Of a DNA stretch of 64,000 bases, positions 32,042 to 43,563 are shown in pieces. Source of the DNA: Molossus alvarezi (Eukaryota; Chordata; Mammalia; Chiroptera; Molossidae); NCBI GenBank assembly GCA_037176705.1, contig JBAWUJ010000056.1:248001-312000 (forward strand), in the 5' to 3' direction. Both the position numbers and the translations under genes were made by a program. Position 1 is the stretch's first letter. Each line of letters begins with the position of its first letter. The notes beneath the pieces were generated by a model, which was not told the DNA's origin, made no database searches, and worked only from the letters and a program-made list of their open reading frames with translations.

Positions 32042-34508
32042 ACAAGGGAGACCATCTGGTGGGAGACCTAAGAGTGTAGTGAGACATCAGGAGGGATACC
32101 TCGACTGGGAACATCTTCCCTGAGGAGCAAGGGCTTCGCCTCCCACACCGGGCCCCCGCCCAGCTCAGGATCCCAGTACCAGGAAGAGAAGTCCCCATCC
32201 CTTGTGGCTGTGCAAACCACGGGGAATCGAGGTCGAGCCTGCCGGGGTCCCAGGCAGTTCCTTTGAAAGGGCCTGCCCACGCACGGAGCTCCGGGGACCC
32301 TCTTTCTGCGGGCTGCGGAGTGGGGGTGGGTGGCAGGGAGGGACAGCGGCAGCTTGAAAGGCACCAGAGACATCCCTGGGAAGAACTGAGTCCTTTGGCA
32401 TTGGGGTGAGAGCTGGAGGGGCAGCTTTGTCCCGGGCACACGTGCTGGTGGAGGCTGCTGTTCCATGGGTGAGCCCTTCCCTCGCGGGGCAGGCAGCCCG
32501 GTGGGCGGGCGCGCACCGTCCCTGGGACTCTGGTGACCTGGCACCCACTGTCTGGGCCACCCTGGTGATTGCCTGAGGCCCCGCCCCACGGCCCATTCAG
32601 GCCCACCCAAGCTGTGTCCATTGACTTTCTCCTAGGATTGGCCTGTCTTGGCTCCCGCTTGCTTCACGTGGTCCTAAATTCTCTGAAACCAGCAACACCT
32701 GGCCTCAGCGAGCCCCATCCCTCCTCTGGCTCACTGGCCCCAGGCCTGGCAGTGGTAGCAGCCAGCCTTGGGGCCCAGCTTGACATTGCCTAGGCACCTC
32801 CAAGACCAGCACAGAAGGCAGCCATGTGTAGATCGCTTTGTAGCTTATGTCTGGTGGCCCCGGGGAGAACACACAGGGGCAGTGGCCGACCTCGCCCCGG
32901 AGCCAGCCTGGAAGAGTTGGCCTTTCCTTTGCTCCTTTTCCCTTCAGAATATTACAATGGCATCCTCAGTCCCTGGAGGTGGGCCTCTGAGCTTCTTTCT
33001 CAATAGGCTGTACGTGTGTATTCTTTCTCTTGCCTCTCTCTTTCCTCCCTCCCTCCCTCTCTGGCTAGAGCCCTTTGGGGCTCAGGGCGAGACTGAGGAA
33101 GTTGTACAGAGAGCTCCCACATGCCCACTGCCCTGTAGTCCCTGCTCTTTCTTCCCCAAGTCACACACGGGCAGGCACGCAGGCACCCAATGCGTGAATT
33201 TTCTGAGGCCCAGAGGCCTGGTGCAGAACTTAGGATGAAACCCCTACCCTTCTGTTTTCCACAAAGACAGGCATGGGCCTAAGCAAGGTGGCCTGGCCTG
33301 GGCCTGGGGGTGGGGTGGGGGTGGGCTTAGGGGATGGGAAGGGAAGGCCAGGGCCACTTATTCCAAGGGAAAGCAATGGCTTCATTCAAATGCAGAGAGC
33401 CTAGGACTTTGCCTCAGGCTTCTACAACTCCCCCACACTTAGGCCACTGATTCCAAGCTGCAGGAAGGGAGCGCGGGCGGGCAGTCTGGGGCTGAAAGAC
33501 TTCGCCTCCATGTGCCAAAGCCGAAAACTGCCCTCCACCCTCTGAGACAGGGCAGGGTGTGGGTGGGGGTTAGGTGGCGGTCGGGTGGTGGCGGTGGTGT
33601 TGAGCGGTGGCGGTTTAGGGGTGCAAGTCCAGGGCATCCAAGGAGAAGTTAAACAGTCCATCTCGGCGTCTTCGATTCCCTAGGCCAAACGCTGGTGTGG
33701 AGTGATGAGGGTGCGGGGAGGCCTGGTAGGGGATGAATGGACTCAGTAAGCCTGTGTCTCGGGAACAACGAGCACACGCGTACTGAAACACTGTGCTCCA
33801 GCTGACGATTTTGGTAACTCTCCTTTAGGTTCCCCTCACATGGATGGATGGGTAGATGGTTGGGTGGGTGGGTGGGTGGATGGATGGATGGATGGTGAGC
33901 ACTGAACTGGACAGACAGGACACACCGATCCTCCCTCCGCCCACCGATTTCCAAGGGTAGGTCCGGGCCTAGGACATGGGCAACACCCCCATCAAGTGAA
34001 TTTAGTTAACACCTTTGTAGTTTGGACCGTCCTTGGAGTTTAGTGTAGGTCTCTGGGTCTGTGGGGCCACGACACCGGCCTCCGCTGAGCTCGCCTGTGT
34101 TCCTATGTGTATGTGGCCCCTGTTACGCGCACACGCGCGCACACACACGGTCCTCTCCTCGGGAGAGCCCTGACTCCTAAGTCGTGATCCCGGGGTTGTT
34201 TGAAACATCACCCCAAAGGAGTGGACCCCAGGAGGAGGATGTGAACATATGTAGTAGACGCCCGTGAACTGTGTGTTCTGAAAAGGGTTCAGACCTTAGG
34301 TCGTAGGTGATGTTTATATTTACCACCCTGCAATGAGAACCTAGAAACAAGTCAGGACATCAAAAATCCCTCTCTTTGAAAGTCAGGGAGTTCCTGCATG
34401 TGTCAGAGAGGGTCCCCTATTTGTCTCCTGGCCTTCCACAGAATTCACCCCAGGACCCGATGTGTAATCTTTGAGTCTGATGAGTTTTTTGAGTCATTCT
34501 TTGTTGTT

Positions 34509-34585
34509 GCTGGTGCTGGTGCTGGTGCTGGTGCTGGTGCTGGTGCTGGTGCTGGTGCTGGTGCTGGTGCGGGTCCTGGTGTTGG

Positions 34586-34619
<34 letters not shown>
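34509..34619 (+). repeat. U6 terminal microsatellite (GCTGGT)10 / (GCT)11
   Basis: Identical structure to the U2 copy, four units away. Confidence 0.97.
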
Positions 34620-34622
<3 letters not shown>

Positions 34623-36227
34623 TCTTCAGTTAAACCTCACCCGAGGGTATTTCCTTGATTTGCAGTTGGACACCGAAATGCCAGGATAATTCTGGGAGAA
34701 GAGGAATGGAGAAACCGAGGCAGGAAAGATAAACAAAGCCAAAGAGCTTTGCGGGACGTGTGTAGCAGGGCCTGATCTTGAGAACCAGGCCAACAGACTC
34801 TACTTGTCACAGAAGTGTGCAGCGGAGGAGGGGGCACGGAAGGGGCGAGGGGGAGAATTCAGACACCACTTAGTGGCAATCATCCTGAAGTTGTTGGGAC
34901 AGCAGGGAGGGAGAGAGGGAGGGAGGAGGAAAGAAGAGTGTAAAGGAATGAACCAAGCAACCGAGCAACCAACCGACCAAAGAGGCAGGTCCTTCCCAGG
35001 AACTAGACCAAAGAAAAGGGGAGACTTTGGGAGTCCAACTGCACCAGGAATATCTAGGCGAGGAACTTCAAAACCAAAACTTCCAGACAGAAGGGGATGT
35101 GAGGCAGAAAAGGCTCTTTAGATGAGCCGAGAGCCTGCCTGTGCTCCCTAGGCCAGACGCGTAGGGTGGCTCGCTCCGTTTCCGTAATAAATGTGCATGA
35201 GTTCAGGTTGTGCTCCCTTCACTTGCATTCAGGTTGCAATAAATTCACGGGGCGAGCGGAAGGCAGATGTTCTGTGCAGTGTCTCCTCCACCTCCTTCCC
35301 CATGAGAACACAAAGATCCAGGCTGGGGACAGCCCTCTGCCGGTGATTCAGGGGATCGTCCAGTCACACCTCTCTGGTGTCTGTGAGCGGTGCAGGTCCC
35401 ATTTGCATCACAGGCGGCCTTTGAGAGGGAGTGGGAGGGGGCCAGGGGGTATGGTCAAGTGGGAGGGCAGGAGGGAGCGGGAAGAGGGAACTCTGCAACA
35501 CCTGAAGAGTTTATTGTCTTTGGCTTTCCCCACACACTCACTGCTTCAAGAAGCAGTGTGGAGTCACACCAAGATTCCCCACAGGAGAACAGGAAGGAGG
35601 GGTTGACGGCAGGCAAGTTTCCTTAGTAGGCCTCCTCCTCGCCCAGCCGCACCACTTGCCCTTGGCAGAGATTCCAACGCCAGGCAAGGGGAGGAGTGGG
35701 GGCGAAAGCTTCACAGTGCCCAAAGGGTAGGGCCCCCGGCCCATGGGAAGCTGGTGGCAGGCGGGCCGAGCAGTGGAGGGGTGTCCCGTGGAACACATCT
35801 GCCGCTTTGCCATCGGACTGGAGCTTGGTGGGTTGTCGGGGCGGCGGCCCAAACACACGGGTGGAGGGGGGCGCTCGCCTAGGGCGGGACTTTTGGGGGG
35901 GGGTTGCCCCGCCGGTTCGGTGCCCGCCGCCACAGGAGTGGTTCGCCGTGTCCTGCCAGGAATCCCTCTGTCACCCTCTTCAGTCCACCAAATCCCGTTT
36001 TTGTCTGGGAAAAGTGGACATGTGTAAAAAGGAGAAGCGAACGGACGACACAGTTCCGGGAGGCCGATTCACGTGGATATTGTTTCCACGCGACACAGGT
36101 GTCAAGAAGTAAGTGTAAGGGATGAGGCCCCCACCTGCATTTCTCAGGCCGTGAAAGTGGTTTTCATGGCAGGTACTGCCCTGTGTCATTTGCCCCGACC
36201 CTGCTCCTACACACCGCCTTCCATTTC

Positions 36228-37807
36228 CCCGGGGCGCGCAGGTGTGCTGTCAATTGCCAGCATTCAGGACGGCCGCGGCCCCGCCCCTTTCGCCCCGCCC
36301 CCGTCCTGACGGCCCATCCCCCTGTGCGCCCGACCCGGCCAGCTGTCAACCTCCTCCGTGCGGAGCTTATCACAGCCGCCACCGGGCAGGCGCTGCGCGA
36401 TTGCCCCACGTCACAGTGAGGCCAGCCGGATCGCATCGCATCACATCACGTCGCATCGCATCCTGACTAACGGGGCCACGGAGACGCGTGGCCCAGCGCT
36501 CGGGAGCCCGGGCACGTGCTCGATTCACGGCAGCGGGAGGGTGCTTGGGACACTTGTCTTCTCTCCTCTCTTTTCCGCTTCTCTCTCTCTCTCTCTCTCT
36601 CTGTGTCTCTCTCTGTCTCTCTCTCTTTCCCGCCCCGCCCCCGTCTCCCTCTCCTCCTCTCTCTCTCCCCCCTAGTCTCATAGAGCTCTCCGGTCTTGCA
36701 GGACAGGGAATTTCGCGGAGTCGTGGAAGGGACTGCTCCCCTAGGCCCCTCCTGTGCCGAGGAAGGTCAGGCGGGCAAGCGGGTCCCCGGGCGGATTTGG
36801 GGATTTCCTCGGAGCGAGGAGAGGAGGCAGCTTCTCTGTGCGATCTCGGTTCCGGCGGAGGACACCTGCTGTGGGCAGAGAAGCCCGACCCCGGTGGCCT
36901 GGGGTTTTCGCCGGCGCCGGCGATACCGCGATACGTCAACCATCCACAGGAGTGGAAACGGTCCTGGTGCACACTGCAACTGTTTTCAGAGAGGTAGGGA
37001 CTGTCGTGTCTTAGGTCAAATAAGTACTTTTGAAACCTAAGTCCTTCAGATCAACGTGTTAATATTTATTGCCTGATCCGCCCGCGCCCGCCCAGTCCCC
37101 AGCACACCAGGCCACCCACAGCCGGCCTCGCCCCCCCACCCAGACACACACACACGCACCCCCACGGACACGCACACCGCCCCGCCCCCACCCACACCGA
37201 CACAGCAGCGCCCAGTCACGGCCCGTTAGAGATCCGGGCCACTGGTGGACCCGGTCGCTGTCCGTTGCAGCGGTCGCTGTCCGTTGCAGCGGCGAAGTCC
37301 GGTGCCGGGCAATCTGTCTCTCCGGTCGCCCAGGCAACCGGCGGCCAGGGCCGCCGTTGATGGCGCGGTCACGCGTCACCCGCAAGTCGTCCTCGCTCGT
37401 TCGGTGCCTCGATCGCGTGACCGCGGTTCTGCGGGCAGACCCGGAAGCGGGCCGGAGAGAGGCACACACGCACAGACACTCCCTCCCTCCCTCCCTCCCT
37501 CACAGACACACACAGGCCTCCACACCTCCCTCGCTGGCTCGCTCCCTCCCCCCCCCTTGGCCTCTGGCGACATACAAGTACATAATCAGTCAATAAAACG
37601 TTTCAATATCGCGGCGCTCTCGTCCATTTCATCGGCTTCGCGTCAGTCTGCGGCCTCGGCCCGGGCAGAGACCCTGAGAGGGCCGAGGAGATCTCCCCCT
37701 CCCTTTCGACCTGGAGGATGTTCAGTGGGCCGGCGAGGGAAGAGCGGCTGCCAGCCGCCGAGCCGGCCCGCGCGCTTTGTTTCTCACGGAAGGCTTCCGG
37801 GCCCGTG
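36228..37807. promoter_or_regulatory. U7 CpG island core
   Basis: Counterpart of 1691-3270. One extra C near 36330 and one C fewer in the C homopolymer (9). Confidence 0.8.
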
Positions 37808-40276
37808 ACAAGGGAGACCATCTGGTGGGAGACCTAAGAGTGTAGTGAGACATCAGGAGGGATACCTCGACTGGGAACATCTTCCCTGAGGAGCAAGGGC
37901 TTCGCCTCCCACACCGGGCCCCCGCCCAGCTCAGGATCCCAGTACCAGGAAGAGAAGTCCCCATCCCTTGTGGCTGTGCAAACCACGGGGAATCGAGGTC
38001 GAGCCTGCCGGGGTCCCAGGCAGTTCCTTTGAAAGGGCCTGCCCACGCACGGAGCTCCGGGGACCCTCTTTCTGCGGGCTGCGGAGTGGGGGTGGGTGGC
38101 AGGGAGGGACAGCGGCAGCTTGAAAGGCACCAGAGACATCCCTGGGAAGAACTGAGTCCTTTGGCATTGGGGTGAGAGCTGGAGGGGCAGCTTTGTCCCG
38201 GGCACACGTGCTGGTGGAGGCTGCTGTTCCATGGGTGAGCCCTTCCCTCGCGGGGCAGGCAGCCCGGTGGGCGGGCGCGCACCGTCCCTGGGACTCTGGT
38301 GACCTGGCACCCACTGTCTGGGCCACCCTGGTGATTGCCTGAGGCCCCGCCCCACGGCCCATTCAGGCCCACCCAAGCTGTGTCCATTGACTTTCTCCTA
38401 GGATTGGCCTGTCTTGGCTCCCGCTTGCTTCACGTGGTCCTAAATTCTCTGAAACCAGCAACACCTGGCCTCAGCGAGCCCCATCCCTCCTCTGGCTCAC
38501 TGGCCCCAGGCCTGGCAGTGGTAGCAGCCAGCCTTGGGGCCCAGCTTGACATTGCCTAGGCACCTCCAAGACCAGCACAGAAGGCAGCCATGTGTAGATC
38601 GCTTTGTAGCTTATGTCTGGTGGCCCCGGGGAGAACACACAGGGGCAGTGGCCGACCTCGCCCCGGAGCCAGCCTGGAAGAGTTGGCCTTTCCTTTGCTC
38701 CTTTTCCCTTCAGAATATTACAATGGCATCCTCAGTCCCTGGAGGTGGGCCTCTGAGCTTCTTTCTCAATAGGCTGTACGTGTGTATTCTTTCTCTTGCC
38801 TCTCTCTTTCCTCCCTCCCTCCCTCTCTGGCTAGAGCCCTTTGGGGCTCAGGGCGAGACTGAGGAAGTTGTACAGAGAGCTCCCACATGCCCACTGCCCT
38901 GTAGTCCCTGCTCTTTCTTCCCCAAGTCACACACGGGCAGGCACGCAGGCACCCAATGCGTGAATTTTCTGAGGCCCAGAGGCCTGGTGCAGAACTTAGG
39001 ATGAAACCCCTACCCTTCTGTTTTCCACAAAGACAGGCATGGGCCTAAGCAAGGTGGCCTGGCCTGGGCCTGGGGGTGGGGTGGGGGTGGGCTTAGGGGA
39101 TGGGAAGGGAAGGCCAGGGCCACTTATTCCAAGGGAAAGCAATGGCTTCATTCAAATGCAGAGAGCCTAGGACTTTGCCTCAGGCTTCTACAACTCCCCC
39201 ACACTTAGGCCACTGATTCCAAGCTGCAGGAAGGGAGCGCGGGCGGGCAGTCTGGGGCTGAAAGACTTCGCCTCCATGTGCCAAAGCCGAAAACTGCCCT
39301 CCACCCTCTGAGACAGGGCAGGGTGTGGGTGGGGGTTAGGTGGCGGTCGGGTGGTGGCGGTGGTGTTGAGCGGTGGCGGTTTAGGGGTGCAGGTCCAGGG
39401 CATCCAAGGAGAAGTTAAACAGTCCATCTCGGCGTCTTCGATTCCCTAGGCCAAACGCTGGTGTGGAGTGATGAGGGTGCGGGGAGGCCTGGTAGGGGAT
39501 GAATGGACTCAGTAAGCCTGTGTCTCGGGAACAACGAGCACACGCGTACTGAAACACTGTGCTCCAGCTGACGATTTTGGTAACTCTCCTTTAGGTTCCC
39601 CTCACATGGATGGATGGGTAGATGGTTGGGTGGGTGGGTGGGTGGATGGATGGATGGATGGTGAGCACTGAACTGGACAGAGAGGACACACCGATCCTCC
39701 CTCCGCCCACCGATTTCCAAGGGTAGGTCCGGGCCTAGGACATGGGCAACACCCCCATCAAGTGAATTTAGTTAACACCTTTGTAGTTTGGACCGTCCTT
39801 GGAGTTTAGTGTAGGTCTCTGGGTCTGTGGGGCCACGACACAGGCCTCGGCTGAGCTCGCCTGTGTTCCTATGTGTATGTGGCCCCTGTTACGCGCACAC
39901 GCGCGCGCACACACACGGTCCTCTCCTCGGGAGAGCCCTGACTCCTAAGTCGTGATCCCGGGGTTGTTTGAAACATCACCCCAAAGGAGTGGACCCCAGG
40001 AGGAGGATGTGAACATATGTAGTAGACGCCCGTGAACTGTGTGTTCTGAAAAGGGTTCAGACCTTAGGTCGTAGGTGATGTTTATATTTACCACCGTGCA
40101 ATGAGAACCTAGAAACAAGTCAGGACATCAAAAATCCCTCTCTTTGAAAGTCAGGGAGTTCCTGCATGTGTCAGAGAGGGTCCCCTATTTGTCTCCTGGC
40201 CTTCCACAGAATTCACCCCAGGACCCGATGTGTAATCTTTGAGTCTGATGAGTTTTTTGAGTCATTCTTTGTTGTT

Positions 40277-40359
40277 GCTGGTGCTGGTGCTGGTGCTGGT
40301 GCTGGTGCTGGTGCTGGTGCTGGTGCTGGTGCTGGTGCTGGTGCGGGTCCTGGTGTTGG

Positions 40360-40387
<28 letters not shown>
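40277..40387 (+). repeat. U7 terminal microsatellite (GCTGGT)11 / (GCT)9
   Basis: Identical structure to the U1 copy, and to the two copies that follow. Confidence 0.97.
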
Positions 40388-40390
<3 letters not shown>

Positions 40391-40721
40391 TCTTCAGTTA
40401 AACCTCACCCGAGGGTATTTCCTTGATTTGCAGTTGGACACCGAAATGCCAGGATAATTCTGGGAGAAGAGGAATGGAGAAACCGAGGCAGGAAAGATAA
40501 ACAAAGCCAAAGAGCTTTGCGGGACGTGTGTAGCAGGGCCTGATCTTGAGAACCAGGCCAACAGACTCTACTTGTCACAGAAGTGTGCAGCAGAGGAGGG
40601 GGCACGGAAGGGGAGAGGGGGAGAATTCAGACACCACTTAGTGGCAATCATCCTGAAGTTGTTGGGACAGCAGGGAGGGAGAGAGGGAGGGAGGAGGAAA
40701 GAAGAGTGTAAAGGAATGAAC

Positions 40722-40723
40722 CG
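40722..40723. other. U8 private 8 bp deletion
   Basis: AAGCAACC, one of two near-repeats (AAGCAACC, GAGCAACC) in the other units, is missing here. Slippage between the two is the likely cause. Confidence 0.9.
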
Positions 40724-41987
40724 AGCAACCAACCGACCAAAGAGGCAGGTCCTTCCCAGGAACTAGACCAAAGAAAAGGGGAGACTTTGGGAGTCCAACT
40801 GCACCAGGAATATCTAGGCGAGGAACTTCAAAACCAAAACTTCCAGACAGAAGGGGATGTGAGGCAGAAAAGGCTCTTTAGATGAGCCGAGAGCCTGCCT
40901 GTGCTCCCTAGGCCAGACGCGTAGGGTGGCTCGCTCCATTTCCGTAATAAATGTGCATGAGTTCAGGTTGTGCTCCCTTCACTTGCATTCAGGTTGCAAT
41001 AAATTCACGGGGCGAGCGGAAGGCAGATGTTCTGTGCAGTGTCTCCTCCACCTCCTTCCCCATGAGAACACAAAGATCCAGGCTGGGGACAGCCCTCTGC
41101 CGGTGATTCAGGGGATCGTCCAGTCACACCTCTCTGGTGTCTGTGAGCGGTGCAGGTCCCATTTGCATCACAGGCGGCCTTTGAGAGGGAGTGGGAGGGG
41201 GCCAGGGGGTATGGTCAAGTGGGAGGGCAGGAGGGAGCGGGAAGAGGGAACTCTGCAACACCTGAAGAGTTTATTGTCTTTGGCTTTCCCCACACACTCA
41301 CTGCTTCAAGAAGCAGTGTGGAGTCACACCAAGATTCCCCACAGGAGAACAGGAAGGAGGGGTTGACGGCAGGCAAGTTTCCTTAGTAGGCCTCCTCCTC
41401 GCCCAGCCGCACCACTTGCCCTTGGCAGAGATTCCAACGCCAGGCAAGGGGAGGAGTGGGGGCGAAAGCTTCACAGTGCCCAAAGGGTAGGGCCCCCGGC
41501 CCATGGGAAGCTGGTGGCAGGCGGGCCGAGCAGTGGAGGGGTGTCCCGTGGAACACATCTGCCGCTTTGCCATCGGACTGGAGCTTGGTGGGTTGTCGGG
41601 GCGGCGGCCCAAACACACGGGTGGAGGGGGGCGCTCGCCTAGGGCGGGACTTTTTGGGGGGGGTTGCCCCGCCGGTTCGGTGCCCGCCGCCACAGGAGTG
41701 GTTCGCCGTGTCCTGCCAGGAATCCCTCTGTCACCCTCTTCAGTCCACCAAATCCCGTTTTTGTCTGGGAAAAGTGGACATGTGTAAAAAGGAGAAGCGA
41801 ACGGACGACACAGTTCCGGGAGGCCGATTCACGTGGATATTGTTTCCACGCGACACAGGTGTCAAGAAGTAAGTGTAAGGGATGAGGCCCCCACCTGCAT
41901 TTCTCAGGCCGTGAAAGTGGTTTTCATGGCAGGTACTGCCCTGTGTCATTTGCCCCGACCCTGCTCCTACACACCGCCTTCCATTTC

Positions 41988-43563
41988 CCCGGGGCGCGCA
42001 GGTGTGCTGTCAATTGCCAGCATTCAGGACGGCCGCGGCCCCGCCCCTTTCGCCCCGCCCCCGTCCTGACGGCCCATCCCCCTGTGCGCCGACCCGGCCA
42101 GCTGTCAACCTCCTCCGTGCGGAGCTTATCACAGCCGCCACCGGGCAGGCGCTGCGCGATTGCCCCACGTCACAGTGAGGCCAGCCGGATCGCATCGCAT
42201 CACATCACGTCGCATCGCATCCTGACTAACGGGGCCACGGAGACGCGTGGCCCAGCGCTCGGGAGCCCGGGCACGTGCTCGATTCACGGCAGCGGGAGGG
42301 TGCTTGGGACACTTGTCTTCTCTCCTCTCTTTTCCGCTTCTCTCTCTCTCTCTCTCTCTCTGTGTCTCTCTCTGTCTCTCTCTCTTTCCCGCCCCGCCCC
42401 CGTCTCCCTCTCCTCCTCTCTCTCTCCCCCCTAGTCTCATAGAGCTCTCCGGTCTTGCAGGACAGGGAATTTCGCGGAGTCGTGGAAGGGACTGCTCCCC
42501 TAGGCCCCTCCTGTGCCGAGGAAGGTCAGGCGGGCAAGCGGGTCCCCGGGCGGATTTGGGGATTTCCTCGGAGCGAGGAGAGGAGGCAGCTTCTCTGTGC
42601 GATCTCGGTTCCGGCGGAGGACACCTGCTGTGGGCAGAGAAGCCCGACCCCGGTGGCCTGGGGTTTTCGCCGGCGCCGGCGATACCGCGATACGTCAACC
42701 ATCCACAGGAGTGGAAACGGTCCTGGTGCACACTGCAACTGTTTTCAGAGAGGTAGGGACTGTCGTGTCTTAGGTCAAATAAGTACTTTTGAAACCTAAG
42801 TCCTTCAGATCAACGTGTTAATATTTATTGCCTGATCCGCCCGCGCCCGCCCAGTCCCCAGCACACCAGGCCACCCACAGCCGGCCTCGCCCCCCCACCC
42901 AGACACACACACACGCACCCCCACGGACACGCACACCGCCCCGCCCCCACCCACACCGACACAGCAGCGCCCAGTCACGGCCCGTTAGAGATCCGGGCCA
43001 CTGGTGGACCCGGTCGCTGTCCGTTGCAGCGGTCGCTGTCCGTTGCAGCGGCGAAGTCCGGTGCCGGGCAATCTGTCTCTCCGGTCGCCCAGGCAACCGG
43101 CGGCCAGGGCCGCCGTTGATGGCGCGGTCACGCGTCACCCGCAAGTCGTCCTCGCTCGTTCGGTGCCTCGATCGCGTGACCGCGGTTCTGCGGGCAGACC
43201 CGGAAGCGGGCCGGAGAGAGGCACACACGCACAGACACTCCCTCCCTCCCTCCCTCACAGACACACACAGGCCTCCACACCTCCCTCGCTGGCTCGCTCC
43301 CTCCCCCCCCCCTTGGCCTCTGGCGACATACAAGTACATAATCAGTCAATAAAACGTTTCAATATCGCGGCGCTCTCGTCCATTTCATCGGCTTCGCGTC
43401 AGTCTGCGGCCTCGGCCCGGGCAGAGACCCTGAGAGGGCCGAGGAGATCTCCCCCTCCCTTTCGACCTGGAGGATGTTCAGTGGGCCGGCGAGGGAAGAG
43501 CGGCTGCCAGCCGCCGAGCCGGCCCGCGCGCTTTGTTTCTCACGGAAGGCTTCCGGGCCCGTG
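41988..43563. promoter_or_regulatory. U8 CpG island core
   Basis: Counterpart of 1691-3270. Has four CTCC tetramers instead of five, otherwise U1-like. Confidence 0.8.

Larger units (their letters stand above)
28856..34619 (+). repeat. Macrosatellite unit U6 (5764 bp)
   Basis: Rightmost clear member of the variant block. It has AAGCCGG (shared with U5), CATTTCATCGGC, GTGCAAGTCC, GACAGG and CACCGG. The C-rich tract near 31780-31791 has lost an interrupting T, leaving 12 consecutive C. Terminal microsatellite: 10 GCTGGT plus 11 GCT, as in U2. Confidence 0.96.
34620..40387 (+). repeat. Macrosatellite unit U7 (5768 bp)
   Basis: Transitional unit. Its first few hundred bases carry the CGGAGG and GGGGCGAG states of the U2-U6 block, while everything from the island rightward is U1-like (GAGAGG, CACAGGCCTCGG, 27 nt alternating tract, 11 GCTGGT plus 9 GCT). 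It has a private extra C near 36330 (CGCCCGAC for CGCCGAC), which shifts every reading frame through that point, and CCACCGTGC for CCACCCTGC near 40095. Confidence 0.96.

Noticed and set aside
36183..36436. Different open frames in U7 as a distinct gene
   Set aside because: They result from a single inserted C near 36330 joining other frames. The DNA is otherwise the same as in the other units.
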